DNA of 64,000 nt from Sclerurus mexicanus. Lineage: Eukaryota > Chordata > Aves > Passeriformes > Furnariidae. The notes beneath the pieces are model-generated. The model was not told where the DNA came from and did not search any database. It was given only the letters and a program-made list of their open reading frames with translations. Shown here in pieces: positions 1 to 16,100 of the stretch (positions within the stretch are counted from its first letter, which is position 1; every line of letters begins with the position of its first letter). Location of the stretch: assembly GCA_013396755.1 (NCBI GenBank), contig VWZF01002258.1:975331-1039330 (forward strand), in the 5' to 3' direction. A program made the position numbers and the translations under genes.

Positions 1-3000
1 GAGGAGAAATGAAAAGCTGAATATTCCACTAAATCAATTAGATTATAAGTACTCTGGGTTTGCTTCTCATTATTCCACTCTGCCAATATTGCCAGTGTCA
101 GCACAGTTTCACATAGCAGATCATGATAATTAGCAGCACAAACTTCTGATCTCTGATGTAGGAATTTCCACCAATTAGCAAGTTAACAGTTCATTAGGCT
201 TAAACCAAAAAAAAAAATCTCATCATCTGATGCTGGTGCAGCCTGAAATTCTCAATTACACTCTGGTAGTCTAGTTGCAGGAAGCAAGGCAGGTAAGGAG
301 CTATGAAGTCAGGCAGATTGGGAACTTGAACATCTGGGAGGTGCTGTGAGACCACAGGCAGATGCTGGCATTACAACTGATAATGATACCATGAAAATAA
401 TTTTCACTTTCCTTAAAGGAAAGCTCCATCCAGGATCAGCACCCCAGCTCTGTGTTGTATTGTTATATTTATTAAACCAACAGCCATCAAAAGAAATAAG
501 CCATCTAAACCAGAAGCATCTGTATTATCTCTATAGTATCTACTATATGTGACTTGTTTCAGGTGCTAGGCATTTTTGCAGCAGAAGTCAAACTAAAGCT
601 AAATGAATGCAAGAGAAAAAACATTATAAAGTAGGCTAATATCAGAAAAAATAAGATGTATTTGGTTTTACTTACAACTTGAATAGTCATGTTTGTCAAA
701 TAATCAGAAAATACAAGGTGATTCTTCTGTTTGTGAAATCTATCCTTTCTAAAAAAAAGAATCAAATTCAAGATATCTACTCAGGTGAGTGGAGAAAGAA
801 CTCCACACTCAAGTCACAGCAAGGGAGGCTTAGCCAATCTAACTTGGGAAACAGCTATTCTCTGTTGGGTTTTAGCAATCTGAAAAGTAAGATGGAAAAA
901 CACTGAAGCAAGTAGTTTACTTTGCTTCATGCACCAATTTAGATATTTTTTCTTTTCCCCATAGGGACTGGATTTACTCTCGATTCAGAAGGATGGCTGA
1001 CATGCCCTTTCCTTCTCTTTCAAAAGAAATAACAAGTGCAAATATTTAGCCCAACTTTGGTATCACTTTACAGATTTGGTAACTTCATAACACAAGCAGA
1101 ATTCCAGTAGTTCACACGCAGATCTTTAGAGCCACCACACTAACAAGCCCGATCACCATATGCAAGAGATCCTCAGCTTAAACAGGACTGTATTCATCTA
1201 TCTGAACTTGTTTGTGCTCCTTTAGTCTTACTGTGCTGGAAGAAAGTATGAGCTCTCACTTTTACAGCCTGTTTTGTCAGTATTGCTTAGCCTTTAACAA
1301 GTATAACCCACTCAAAAAAGTTAAATATATCATACAATATGAACACTTGAACAAATCTGTTTATCACCTTAGATAAAAGGCTAAATATCACACAATTTAC
1401 AGGGTACTATTGGCAGATGTTATATTCCTTTTTTCCAATGAACCACTACAAAAAGGACAGAAAAAGGAAAAAATCTCCACGTTTTAAACCTGCCCCAAGC
1501 AGTTGCTAACTTGCTAACCACCTATGAATGTGTTCTCCCCCCATAACAGCTCCTGACACACATGTGAGACAAATGAATATTTCAGGGCTCTAGTGTGAGT
1601 ACATAGAGCTTGGGTTGCAATGAGACTTGCCCGCTGTCCACTACTAGGGGATGATGCCATAATGAGTTTCTATTATCATATTTCATCTTCAAGAGGCACA
1701 AGAAATGGTCTGTTTTACCACCACAGAATACACAGAAATTTATTATTTTTATTTAAGCAAATACTTTAAGTAATTATAAAAGTAGCTTTTTTCCGTAAAC
1801 CATTCCAGCTACATCACACAAAGAGTATCTTGATATGAATATGAAATTACATAAAGCTATTAAATTTACCAAATATAGGAGCTAGTTCTTTAAACTCAAA
1901 CTGCTGATCAACTGAAATGTTCACCTCTGGAGGTCCCACATGTAGCACACAGTGTGATGACAGCAGCCACCGTGTTCATTCAATCAAAGAGAAAGGCAAG
2001 AGAAAATAAACTCCATAATATTAGCTCCAAATTAACTTTGAACTTCATTTGGACAAAAAACAGGAGAGCAACTACTACTTTAATTACAAACGTTCTTTCT
2101 TTTTAATTAACCAGAATAATTGAAGCATGACTTCTTAAAAGCCTCTTGCCTCATCTCCCACAGTGGAAGCTTTTTGCTATCTGCCAAACAACATTAAGTC
2201 TTGAGAAACTTCTCGCTGCATAATCTGCTGACTAATACTATTGCACAGGGCACACAGTATCTTTCTTATAAGCCCTCATGACTTCAAAAAGCCTAATTAA
2301 GTTGTGGTTGTTTTTCAACTCTGATTATTCCAAATAAAGTAACTAGAGATTGCAAAAGAAAATCTCTCTTGATCATTACAGATTCATGAAACCACTATTT
2401 AAAATCTGGTCTCTTTATGCATTTTATATTTTTTTTAAAAAAATCAAATATTAATGTTAATGCCATTATTTAATAAAAGCTTTCTTCTTTTTTTTAGGAA
2501 CATATATTTCAGTCACAGCAAGGTTTTGCATTGTGTTAAGTAAAATGTAATGGCTCCATCCAGTGGTCTTCCCCAGCATTGCAGAGCTAAGATCAGAAAG
2601 GAAAGCAAACACATCTTTGCACCAAACTAATTGCAAAAATTACCTAATAGCAGGGAGAAGAGCAGAAGTGACTTGCTGAACTCACACAGTAAGTGTGCTT
2701 AGTAACAGCATGATCGGATCAAACCCATAAAATAGCTTTCTATTTGTGCAACACAATTGAGAACACAATTACCTGGTTCCTAGTACTTTGAAATAGTAAT
2801 GCAACATGAAAATTTTTCTTTTCTTAATTAGTATAATTTTTTATTTTCATAGTGTGAGATTATAAGTAACCCTGAATTTTAAAAACCTGTTTTTTTCTAT
2901 TTTTCATAACATTCAGCATCCAAAAAGCTTGCAATGCTAAAAAAACCACCCGAAAGCACAGACAAAGGGACTCTCTCCTAGGAGTTCTCAGCATTGTTTA

Positions 3001-6000
3001 TGTCCCCCAAACGTTTCAGCTGAAAGTGTCAACTCCAGATGTATTGGTCACAGATGACTGACAGCAACTTCTGCAGCACAGATACAACTGGGAAAAAATG
3101 TCCATTTTTTATTATCGCTCTGACCCACTGTTCCTTCAGCATTTGGAAAAAAGGCACAAACATGTCAGTGGAGTCTATTTGGCATCTTAAATGACAGTGA
3201 AAATACTCGTCATATGTGCACACGTATACATATAATGGTCACAGGAAACACTGATGAATTTTGCCAAATTTTCCACAAATGAGAAATGCAGAGCAGGAGC
3301 AGACAATGAGATTCAGGTAACATGCTGCACATTTTGATGTCGTGTTAGCAACTTTCACCACTACATTCATAAATATCCACTTCTGTTAACCCTTTCAGCT
3401 GTTCTAGATAACCTTCCTTTGACAGCAACAGTTTCTGCTTGCCCTGTTCCAGGTCATTAAGATCAGTCAAATTCACAAGACAGAGATCTTGACCTTGTCA
3501 AATCCAGTCATTCAAAAGACAGCTTTAGTTAGGGAAAAGCCAGAACAGGGACTGCTGTTTTCACATTCTTCATGTACTGGCACAGACAATGTCTTTGTTA
3601 TTAAATACACATAATGCTCCCCACCCACAACTGGTCTTCTCTATTCCAGCAACCCATATGGTGCCTTTCAAATTTTCTCCTTCTCCTCCCCTCTTCTTTT
3701 GCTGTTCTGAGTTGAAATCCGTAAGATCTAAGCACAGTGTGTATTATGAACAAGGCTTTCTTCACTCATTTCTTCCTATAAACCCTGACACTAATATTAG
3801 AAGCCATTTCCCTATTCAAAAATTAGACCTCTGAAGATCCTAACCATGCTAGTGCTCTTGTTTTCATACCAGCAGCTCAACTTTCTGAGCAGTGACAGCA
3901 GCTGCTTGCCTTGGAAGGCTGCAAGGACTTCTTTCAGAAGAGAAACATCAAATGAACAGCACGGTCTGCCACTAACTGCTCACTATGTCCCAGAGGCTTG
4001 CCACCATTCTATACTTTACACTAGGAGGTGCCTAGCCAAGCAAAGTAGGGGAAAATTCAAGGCTGCTTAAAGAAGTCCAGTGCAACTTTTTGACTTGAGA
4101 ATCTAGATTTGCCAAATTCAGCCACTGTGCAGAGTACCTCAGTGCAGGCTTGTGCCAGCAGTGAGATGGGGAGAGCAGTCTGAGTGCTGAAGGAGCAAAA
4201 TTTTACCACAAAATAAAACATTAAAAAATTACTAGTTATTGTATCCTAATTAGGATTTGAACAAAAATACGATACCTATACCAACAAAACCCTATCAACA
4301 AGGTGTGTGTGGGGTGAATTCGTGAAATTCAGAATTGCAGGCGAATCACCTCATGATCTAATTGCCCTACCAGTAGCACATCCCTGTAGGAGTAGCTACT
4401 ACAAGAAACCTCCATTTCTTAGTTCAATCCAGGCACCATGGGGGCCCTGTGACTCTGGGATACAGGCTCTAAGCAGCTTTTGCATTCATATCTCTGCACC
4501 ACATTTCCAGCCTACTATCTGGGCATTTCACCATCTCACAGCTACATGTGACAGAAATATCTCTACCAAATAGTGTATTAGCACAGAGATGTTAAAGCTA
4601 CATCCACAAAGGTCACATTCATTAAAATGCTCCATGTTGACAAGTCTGAGTATTTTTAAGTACCCTGTAGCCTAGACACAGCCCAGAAATGAGACAGTAA
4701 AAAGGAACAGGCTTCAGCAATCACTATTCTGAGCAGGATTTTACCAGATACAGACTATAGGAACCTGTAATAAGCATGTTTGAACTCTCCAGATGTACAT
4801 CTGTTTCTGCAACACTGACATACAGCCGTAAAACTTTACCTACAACTATGACCCTTACTCTGAAATTAGGCACATAAACAAAATCTTAAAAAGCATGAAG
4901 ATTTTAAATTCATAAGCAGGAAGAAGAGAGGTGACACATGTTAAAGGCTACCACCAGCACTGGATAAAACAACAAAAATGAGCAAAACAGTCCTTGAAAC
5001 AGTAACTGAAAACAAAGACTCCTTAACATGAGAGAAAGTATCTAACCATACAGCTTAGTATCTAGCTCGATTGCACAGCCCAATGTATGTTTTCAAACTC
5101 ATTTATATATAAAGCACAACAGAAGTGTATCAGGCCAGATGTATCAGGCAATAAGCTCCAAACAGTACAGGAAGGTCCTATCCCATGCAGAACAGAGCAG
5201 GGATGCCAAGATGCTCTTGGAATGCAGTGGTTTGAGTAATTAACCTTTCTGTATCAGGCACCATTTCATTTCTGTTTCCTTGGATTAAAAACAGAATCCT
5301 CACATCAACATTGGGAAAAGCATTTTTGTAACAAATGCTTCCTCTCTAATCAGGGCTGCTTCTGGACAGTTGCTCTAGTTATGACACTGAAAATTAATTT
5401 CTGCTCATACTGATGGTTTGTAATCATTCATTAATTGTTTGATTTAGTTAGCTCAGAGAAATCAAGTTTCACAGATCTTTTTCTGTTTTCCTATCAAAAC
5501 CTGAGTGAACATCTTACAAACTATTAGGAAGTTGCAAGATACTGTATTATAAATACATGACAAATATCTACAAAATCACAATCTACTTGAACTGGGGAGC
5601 ACTCTTATTCCATTAGAATTTAATTTTCTAGATAATTTTCTTCTTTAAACAGAGATGACAAAAATAATAAACCCAAACAATAGTCCACTAAAGACTATTA
5701 CTTCAACTGGACTTTAGCTACTCCATGCTGTATCAGTAGGTTGATAAGTGTGGTTACATATAATCTCTTCTTTATGAGGTCCTTCCCTTGGTATAGATCA
5801 GATCCATTTCAGAGAGTGGCTATAGATGAATGCTCATTTGTAGGACCACTGTCCAATTTCTTGTAAACACTGAACAACGTGAGAAAGTAAAAAGCAGCAA
5901 GTTGTGTCAGGGAAACTGCTGCTTTAAGGCCCAGATTCTGATCCTGCCAGAGGATGTTTAGGACGCTAAGGGATCAAATAAAACCAAAGGCTGAGAGACA

Positions 6001-9000
6001 AGGAGAATATCTGTTTTACTGTTTTTCAGTTTCTCCAATTTAATGTCCAACAATATCAAGTAGCAAGCACTAAAATTCGGGGGAAAACAGTCCAAAGTTT
6101 AATGTTTTAAAAACATGTTTGTGCCTGCAAAGAAACTGACAAAGTGTCCATCCTGACAGTGTCTTGGATGTCTCAGACTTGGCACTGTGAAAAGAGATAT
6201 TTCATCTTGATCTCATTCTTCCTTTATTGCTTGCTTGTAAAAGACAGATAAAACCTGCACAGCTCAAGGGTGTTGTGAAGGTAAATTAATTATTTTGGGA
6301 GAAGCTATTCAGATATTACAGTGATGAGCATCATGAAAAGCCCCTGAGGGAAGGAATCATTTTGACTTCAGAGTAAGGGCCTGAATAAAATGCAGGAAGT
6401 GAGGCCTGAGGCCACACATTGTACAAAATAGTGAACATCTGTTCATTAAACAAACTCTGTCCATCCAAAAACACAAATAAGACAAGAATACTTTGGAGCA
6501 AAAATAGCATGGGATAACATAATTAAGGACTACTGTACAGCATACAACTGAAAGCAAGTTTGAAGAATCATTACCCATACTTAGACTATAAATGCCTCCT
6601 TTTTCTTTTAATAATATTCTTACTGCATGCCACATCTTTGTTTGCTTCTTCAGAATTAAAACCAAATTCTGTCTCTTTCATGACCAGTTTGTCCATTAAT
6701 GTTTTGAAAGTCATGTACAGCAAACAGACCTCTTCCCCTTGAGCTGGGGGAGTAAGTGGTAGCAGTTGCTACGCTGTGGGTTCTCAGGGATAGAATTGTC
6801 CAGAAAGTTTTTACACATTTGCTGACAAGAGTCAAGAACATGAAGCATCACTGTGGGCTCTGGAAGCAAACACACTCTTGGCAACAGACTTGTCAAACCA
6901 TTCAACTCTCCCAAATAAACTTCTTCTGACACATAACACAAATCTGTATCAGTCATGTGTTGTTTTCCACCTAACCCCCCTTCTCAATTCTCTGCTTAAT
7001 ATTAAAAATTCAGGATCCCCTTCTAGACTTTCTCACCTCATCCCACTCTCTTGACCCATGCCACCTAGTTCTTCTATTAGATTTTTAGTTCCTTATTCTG
7101 CATTGCTCAGGCTAGCCCTATGTCCATCATTTTAATCTCCAACAACACCCACGCTTTTTCTTAAGCACTATGAGAATCAATACTCCTAGCCTTAGTCTCC
7201 CAACTGTTCTTATTTATCCAAACCTACACTGAAATCTTGAGACATATTTCTCCTTTTCCCAAAGTCCCATGCCACTGCATTACCTTCTTATCCCAGATAT
7301 CTTTGGCAGAGTGCCATGTGGCTGCCACTGTTTATTTATAGTTAGGGTCCAATCCAGAGTCAGTTTCAAATTCATTTCTACCCCAGCTTTTCTTTTCCTT
7401 TCTCTAGATCTGTTTCCTCTAGTCTGCATTTATACAGGAATATCTCAAACAGTATGAGTTGTTTACAGCAGCAGAAAATAATGAAAAATATCTTCCAGCT
7501 AAGTGCTCAAGTCAAATATTAACTGATTATCTTCAATAGTTAACAAAGTATTTATCTCTGAACTGAAAAAAAGAACAGAACAATTCCCCCACNACACTAA
7601 GCTTCTAAAATGAAAAAATGTTCAAATTCATAGGACTGCTACCAATGCACATAAAGGCTGAATTTTACTGATAACTTTCAAGGAGCAAACACAGACTCAG
7701 GCAATGACCAGCTCTACAGGGAATATGAGCACCCATTTGCCTGGTAGTTATGCATAAAGTGACATTACATGTTATCCCAAATGTAGCTGGAAATGTCAAA
7801 GCAGTAGTAGTCACAGCACTTTATCATTTCATGATGCTAACCCAGGCCACAGAAAGAAGATGGTGGTACAAAAACAACCATGCAGCACCTCATCAAGCAT
7901 GAATCACTTTCACTGAACACCCAGCCTTCTGAAAGACATCTCGGGACAATAACTGAACATCCAGCTCCAGGTGAAGTCACCATGCGCTGCCTGAACGCTC
8001 AGGCACAAGACACTGCGCCAGGACCCTTTGCTGAAGGATGGAAAGCTCAGTGCTAAGAGCTGGTGGGAGCCAGGAGGAAGCAGGCTTTGAACTGAGAAGG
8101 CAGTGGGAAGGCAGGCAAAGTTGCCTCACCCAAAAATGAAGTTTTTCTTCCCTACACTGGGAAGACAAAGGGAAGCAGAGCCTCCTGGGAGGTCCCAGCC
8201 TCACACTGGGGTCTCCTGCCCTCCTGGACCATCCATTGCTTCCTCAGTGTCTAAGCTCTTCTCCAAGTCAAACACCCCAACCCTCCAAGTGATAGAGCCT
8301 CCAAGCACCCACTCCAGGAGACAGTGATGCTGTCCCTATGCCCCTGGCCTGGGGCAAAGAGAAAAATCCTACTGCTCATCACTTTTGCACAGCTGTGACA
8401 GCCTGCAGCTCCCAAATGGAGCCCTGGGAAAAATCAAAGCTCCTAAGGAGCTTCAGACAGTGGAACAGAGTGTTGATAGCGCATATCAAAGCCAGCTGCC
8501 ACTCTGTGAGCACTGCAGAGGCAACAGCAAGCACTGCCTCCAGGAAACTCCATCAGTTCTTCCTGGGGAATTCTGAATTTCAGAGGCCTTAATCCATGGT
8601 AGCATCAGGCACAACCAAAAGAGATTAATATTATATTTCAGAGCATTCTAGCATCTTGCAAACATACCTTACACCTTTTAGAACATGAACCTGAATAATT
8701 CAGAAGTTATTTAAAGAATTACTTGGTTGAGAAAACCAAGTCAAAGACAGTGGATTTATCTGCAACTCATGTAATCAAGTGTTCTTTCTCTCCTCAGCTT
8801 ATATCAAGAGTATAGTTTTTCAATTCAGATATATTAATTCCATATTTATTTTCAGGATCTCAAGCCAAAAATTTTGAAAGCAATTTTTTGTACCTGTGGA
8901 AATGTACAGCTTCAAGTGACTAAGTATTTTTAGTTCAGGCATTTAACAGGACAGTGTGAAATTCAGGCAGATAGAGAAACACTCAGGAAGAGAAATTTAA

Positions 9001-12000
9001 ATGAAAAACTGGGTTCACACAGCTTATCCTCAAAGTTCACAGTGGTTTCTTTTATCACACAACTAGTCCCTCTGAAAAACCTTGAACCTCAACTTGTATA
9101 CAAGTTTTTACAATAAGAAGCTTAATTTTTCAAAACTCCAGACTTTGGTGGTTCCCCACCACTTCCTTAAGAAGTATTCCTCTTTAAAAAAAACTGTGAG
9201 AAAGCTGTCCTAATTAATATTCAGTTCAGTGATTAAGCACTCTCCCAAGTGACCTATATGTGTAATAGCATCAAGTACCACCTGCTCAAACTGTTGTTTT
9301 GCAAAGAAATATTAATCCCTTGTACCTTCTGTTACCAAGCTTGGATGCCATCTGAAATTCAAATGGGAATGAATCATTGCAGATGCTTTGTAAACTCCCT
9401 GAAATTTATATAAAAATGCAGCAATTATGTACAAATAATTTGGACTAATGTAGTACAAAAAGCAGGTTAAAGAATTTTAGCTAATTTCTCCTATTTGAAG
9501 TTCAGTTCATGTCATGTAATGTATAAGTTTTTATTTTTAATGAAAGTTATTAATTTACTGCCAACATTATACCTAGCATGCAAGAAAAATAGCACACTTC
9601 AGACATGCTTGTGCTATTGATGGCACACAAGTGGAAGGGGGAAAAGAAACAATCAGATAATTGGCAGCTTCGCAAATCCAAAGGTCAACATCTGACTTCA
9701 CTGACTGCAATTGAGTCTTTCCATTTCTCACAAGTGTTTATTTAAAGAAAAAAATCACATCCTCACATGCTTTCTGTCTTTGAACTACACATGGAAGAGA
9801 CCTCTAGACCTCTGCTTCAGTCCACATTGGTAAGCAACAGATCTTAGAGGATTCAAAGGCAGGAAACCAACCAGAGCTACAAGTACAAAGGAAATTTTGC
9901 AAGCAACCTAAGCAGCTCCTTATGTAGAAAAAAATACTGTAGTTTCTTTGAAGGTATTCTCAGTGTATCCCTAATTATTTGTGGAACAACACAGCTTTCC
10001 CCTGTCATGTGTGAGTTGGGGGTCAATCTGAGGCAAGTGAACTGTACATAAATTATGCATAAACAAAATTTTCAAAGATCACAAGTTCAGTGCTTAGAGA
10101 CTGAAGAAATTAGCAGCATAAAACAACGTTTATTGCAATTAAATAATAAAAAGTAAACCAACCTTTGAAACAGCACCATCACATGTAAAACAACTCAATA
10201 TAATGAGAAGGAGCTTCAGGGCCCAGAAGGAAAACCAGACTATCTAGGGGAGCTTGCAAGCAGACTCAGTTTTGGGCTTAGCAATGCCAACAGTATCCAT
10301 GTACCCCAGTACAGAAGACATGCTGCTAAAACCTGTAACAATATCACTTTAATTTCTTAGTTCTCCTCTACAAAATGGGTTGCCCTGTACTACTTATGGA
10401 ACAAAACCTTAAAGATTTGTGATGCATTCTGGTATTACAGCAATGAATGCAGTGTAAGTACCTAAGCCCTGTTGTATAAAATACTATAAAACATGAGGAC
10501 ATATTTGTTTTTACATCTTTACCTCTTAACAGCTAAACTTTAGGAATTACTGATGAAAGCAAAATAAAAATCTTAAAAAGCAGAACAAGAAAAGCAAAAA
10601 CCCTATGAGTGCCTTAACTAACATTATTATTATTCTCCCACCATCCAACTAATGCATATTGACTTGTGTGCTCACAAGGCTCTCAATTTATGTGACTTTT
10701 ATAGTGGAAAATTATAGGCTGGTTGCACTGCATATGAAAAATAAAGCTGTCTAACCAATTTTTGGATCTGTGTATTCAGATACAATTTTATTATTATGAG
10801 TAGAAGCAACTGAACCAAATTAATGAGATGCATAAAGACTTTTTTTAAGGACATAAATGGGAATTACATGGACAGCTCTCAAAGGTTAATTGCAGCTGAA
10901 TCCTTAACTATCTTGACTTTTCTGAGCTGTGAGTGGTGATGACTCTGTACATTTTCACAAAAAAAGCAAAGACTCTTTGTTGAGCAAATAGCTCATGAAA
11001 CAACCCTCACATTTTCACTTTTGCTTATACCTCAAGCACTCAAGGTGAATCATACCAGCTTATGTTTTAAACCATGAGGGTTGAGGGAGGCAGTAAGGTG
11101 CCCTACTGCCCACCATCATCCAGCAGAAGGGACTGTGAGACCCAAATTTGTTCCATGATTAACTAAAGCATTGATTTCAGGAGTGCATTTCCTGTCATCT
11201 CAAAATAGATTAGCTTTGTGGATTTTTTTTTTTTGCTATTGAATAGTAGCAATATCCTGCAGCTACACAAATAGTAGGGCATATTCTGATTTCTGTATTA
11301 ATAGCTGAGCATGCTTATTTTCAAAGTAAATAACACCACACTATTCAAAATCTACATACAGTATTGGCTTACCGAAGTGGAGAAAGATATGATCTGAAGA
11401 AGCCTTCAAGCAAAATACTATTGAAATATACTTTACCAATTGCTTACTGATATGGACTGAAGCTGAAATCTTAGCTCAGAGAGGGAAAGTATGCCTTAAC
11501 TATTCATTCAACAGGTTAACATTAATTTTCTTCCCAAGATACACAATACACGTTCTTTGAACTTGCAAACCTATTTTAGTAAAAATAGAACTTGCAAATT
11601 ATGTGTTCCATAAAATAACATGAAAAGAAAATCAATTCCTACGTATTAGTTCGTGGTACTGCATTCTTTTGTTTTGCGTTTTGTCTGAAAAGCTTGTTAC
11701 AACTCATCTGATACTTATTAGCTACCTGCTAGTTTTGATGGATACTAATTCAAAAAAAAGGCTTTGCTTTGAATTAAACTTCCCATTCTCCGTGCATTTC
11801 AAAGAGCCAAAATGGAAATCACTGAGTTTTTAAATGAAATTGGACCCTAAAATGAAAGTTTCTGGAGCATATTGTTAATGCTGATAGCAAAATAGCTATA
11901 TTCAAATATTCCTAGTAGTCCACCATTTGTCAGCCAGGCACATGAAAATCATCACAGCTACTCAAAGGGGTATTATCTTATTCCTTTATGATGCAGTTAT

Positions 12001-13075
12001 TTACATATTTGCATTACGCACATGAAAGGCACAGATCTATCTTAGGGATAACAGGAAATATATAACCTACATAATGAATTTTATCATTCAGAAGAACAAT
12101 TTTTTATGTTTGTATTTCAGTTCTAGCAATGACTGTTGTAGCTGTATTTTCCATGATTGAGTCTATTCTATTACTAGTGACAACCTTTCCCACACAGCAG
12201 TAAAAAGCTGAGCAAGACACTCACTAATGAAGCAGGAAAAGAGCTTTTCCTCACCCTCTGGCTTTCGTGAAATGCTGCAAATATTTTAGCAAAGCAGTAG
12301 CATGAGAGAATTACCCAAATGCAACCTGACCTACACAGTTATATCAATCCCAGCTGTGACTGACTTGAATAAAAGCTGAAATTTCTTCAAAGTTCTGTGT
12401 ATTAGAAAAGGAAAAGCAAATCTGACAGTCACTAGCTACTGTAGAAGTACTGCAAACATGTAGGAGACAAGCTCAGAAGCACTGAAGAACAGTCTTTTCT
12501 CTACAGGTAATGCATGACAGCTCTCCTTCTACCTTAAACCAAAGCATGTATTGCAGTAGAACTCCACTTCAACATGATGAATGCACTGTAATATTCCTCT
12601 TATTCCTAAAGCAATGCCTCACAACAAAGACTACAAAGTTATTATGTGAAATATTCACATCTAATTTTGCTATATAGAAATATATATCCAATAAGTGGCC
12701 TTAAATTAAAAGAGAAATATGTATAAAATAAATTCCCTGAAAAAAAATACCAAAAAAACCCAGAAGCCCAGGAATGCTGACAGTACCGCAGGGCATGTGC
12801 TTTAGTACCACTGTCATGGGGAGATAAAGCTATGTTTGCTGTATTTGATCTATAAGCCTGTGACTTGAATTCATTTTATGCTAATAAATTCTAAATCTTA
12901 ATATGGTAAGTCATGTACATTAAATGAAAGTGAAGCCCCTGTGACAATCCATCTAAACTCTTTCAAACCAAAGCCACAAAGGTAACCCTATTTTTATACT
13001 ATAATAATTTTACAATGACTGCAAGTGAATATTAACAGAGAAGAACCCAGTGAGTTCAATGAAAAGACTCCACTT

Positions 13076-13119
13076 AATTTCATGGGATTTCTCTTGATTT
13101 CCCCTCAATTTCATGGGAT
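13076..13119. repeat. short direct repeat, period 31
   Basis: AATTTCATGGGAT occurs at 13076-13088 and 13107-13119, with similar T/C-rich sequence between. A minor local duplication. Confidence 0.6.
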
Positions 13120-16100
13120 GTTTCCATGCCTGTCAGAATCATTAGAATCTTGCAAGTAAAGTGGTTCTCTCTTATTCTTCCCCTTAATAAGTAGGTCTTG
13201 AAAATAAAGATGACCTAATCATTCAGTTTCATGACTACTTCAAATAAAAATAAAAAAAAAGAGAAAGATAAAATTAAAGTAATAAAATTACAGATCAAGA
13301 TTTTGGCATGAAAACATGATTTTGTGAGGTTTCCCTCCAGTTCTTTACCACTTTGTTGTAGACCATTTTCATAACTTTTCAGTATTTTCTGAGCACTTGA
13401 ACACATAATTATGACCAAAAAAAAGTAAAACAAAGATGTGTTCAGTATTGCTTTTCCAGCCACTAGAAACACACCAGAACACAAAGTGCTAACTTCAAGA
13501 CAAGCATATTTCACTGGTAACCCACAATATTACATGACACTTGCCAGTTAGTAGATCCTCCCTTGCCTTATTACTGAAGTCCATTTTTAATTCAATATCT
13601 GAACACACCAAATAATGCACCACCTTCTCGTTTAAAATCACTTCTCATTTTGCAAATTGTCGGGACCACTAGTTGTCCAGTCAATGCTGATCATTGCTGC
13701 TTTCCCTCTTTCTGCAAAGAAAGCAAGAAACTTCACCTTCAGTCAACTTCAGGAGGAAACAGTGCCTTGTAACATTGAGCACTCAGCTGCTACAGATTAT
13801 TTTTGTATTCTTCCCTCAATTACCAAGTGTCAGGAGAAAAAACAATATTTGTCTGAAACAGGAGAACCAATTCAAACTAGCATAAGCCATTTCACAATCA
13901 ATTAGTCTGCACAGTTGAATTTATATAACTATTTCTCCTAAGACTGAAATGGTTACCCATCACTTCTCTGTCTCAGCACCTGGCACATAAAATCAAGAAT
14001 AACTGAGCAGTGCAGGGATTCCAGAGTAATTCACTGCATGACTATTATGGACCAGCCATCCATTCAAAGGTACCAAGCTGTGGTCTTCATGATTACTGGT
14101 AGTAACACAATTTGGTTTGACTTAACTATCTCCAGAGCAACTCAAAGCACATGGTATATAAACTTCCCAGCACTGGAGGTCATCTTTGGAGAAGGTGTTT
14201 TTAAAACGGAAAGTATTTCAATCATAACACACTAAATGGAACAAATTTTATCATTCCTAAAGTAATCCTTGAACATCACTCACTACAGTCACAAGGACCC
14301 ATTTTCTTCTTTAATCTGAAATGCTGGGTAATGCACATATTAGAAGTACATTAAAATGCTCTTAACCTGATTGGATTTTTAAAGGGGATGAAAGGTGACT
14401 AAGTGGGTAAATGTGTTACAGACAAGTCTAAAAATTGAAATTCCAGTTTTTGAATAATTTATGAAAAGGAAGTTAAGCAGCATTTCTTTTTAACTTGCAA
14501 AATGAATCTTGTTGGCAATTTTCAAAACTCAAGTTCAAGACTACCTTTCCATCAAGGCAGATTTTCACACAGACTTCCCACAGTTCTAATGCTAAGCAAA
14601 AGACCACATGTAACAAAATGTCCTTTTGTTTGACATTAGAGTCTGGGACACAGAGGTCACTCAGATTACAACTAACACCAAAGGAGCAGAACCCACAGGG
14701 TTCAGGCCACTGAGGAAGACAGACATCCTAGAGATCCTTGAGGGTTTATATCAGGTGCAGTAGTTTCTAGCAGAGCTTTCAGGGCCTTTAATTACACTGC
14801 TGATGGAAATGATGGATCAGTAATTCTAGGAATGATTTCAACCTGTTTCAAAAACCAGTTCTTGAGAAATCCTAGTTTCTGAAGTGATATTTATTATGCA
14901 GCACCTCTCTGGGAACACATTTTCGAGCAACTTACTACCTAAAAATACCATTACTTGTTTAAAGAAAAAACAGCCTTTGCTTAAAACATACCATATAACA
15001 CTCACTGTAGTATTTACTGAAAATTTTGTTTCCAAACTATGATTTGTAAGGCTCTTCATTTGGCAAAGTTGGTACCAAAACTATATTCTGCATTTTCCAC
15101 CCAAGACTATGTAAAGCCTTATTTTGCAAAAGGGATAAGGGGAAAAAGCCCATGTTGATCTAGTCAACAAGAAAAAAAAATACTCTAAGATTTGCTCAAA
15201 GGCAAGTAGAATCAGGTCCTTCCAAATTTTAGATTTTTCATGAAGTTCACTGAATTGATCATAAACAGATCAAGTTTCCTCTTCAAGGTTCTGCTATCAG
15301 CCCAAATAACACAAGACTTATGATATATGGGTTCAATTCTCCTCAACAAAACTTTTTGTTCTACTCAAAGATGAAAACCCCACAATTGCTTTATCATGGG
15401 CTTGGATGTATAAAAGACCATTTTCTACTGTATTTCAAACAGAAAGAAAATATCTATGGACACACATCCACAGAAACAAAGGGAGCAGAAAACAACACCC
15501 AAGGGAAATGTTTTAGAATTGAATGTTTATTATCAAATAGTGCAACAAGCTAAGTAAAAGCTGAATTACCTAAATAGATTTTCAATATTTGTGTCTAGAA
15601 GCTTCAGAATTAGGATACCCCAGCAATTAGCTTAGATGAAATTTAATTACTCATAAAATTACCAAAGTCTTCATTAGTAACTGGCCCTTTAGCATGGATT
15701 ATCACATAAATCTTATTCCATACTATCTCTAATTGAAAGTAAGCAAACCAAAGCTTGGTGTAAACCCAGTCAACATACACAAATTAAGGCAGTATTTATG
15801 CTAGATCTTATTTTCTCTGAACTCCAATATCCATTTACAGTGCCTAATAAAGAATCAAATGCAACAGTAATGCTCAGTTGGCCCCCTGCCAAAATGCTTG
15901 ATGCTGAGTCCCTGCCTAACTTAAGTACATAAATTGATAGAGCAGATCCTTCAGCTCCAAATCTGAGGCAGCTACTTCTCTCTAATCACAAGTTTCGTGT
16001 TATGAATTAAACATCAAGACACATTTTTGAGATGGGTACATGAGCAAGAGAGCTTAGGAAGCTCCAGGGTGGAAAGGGGGAGCAGTGGTGCCTCTGGATG

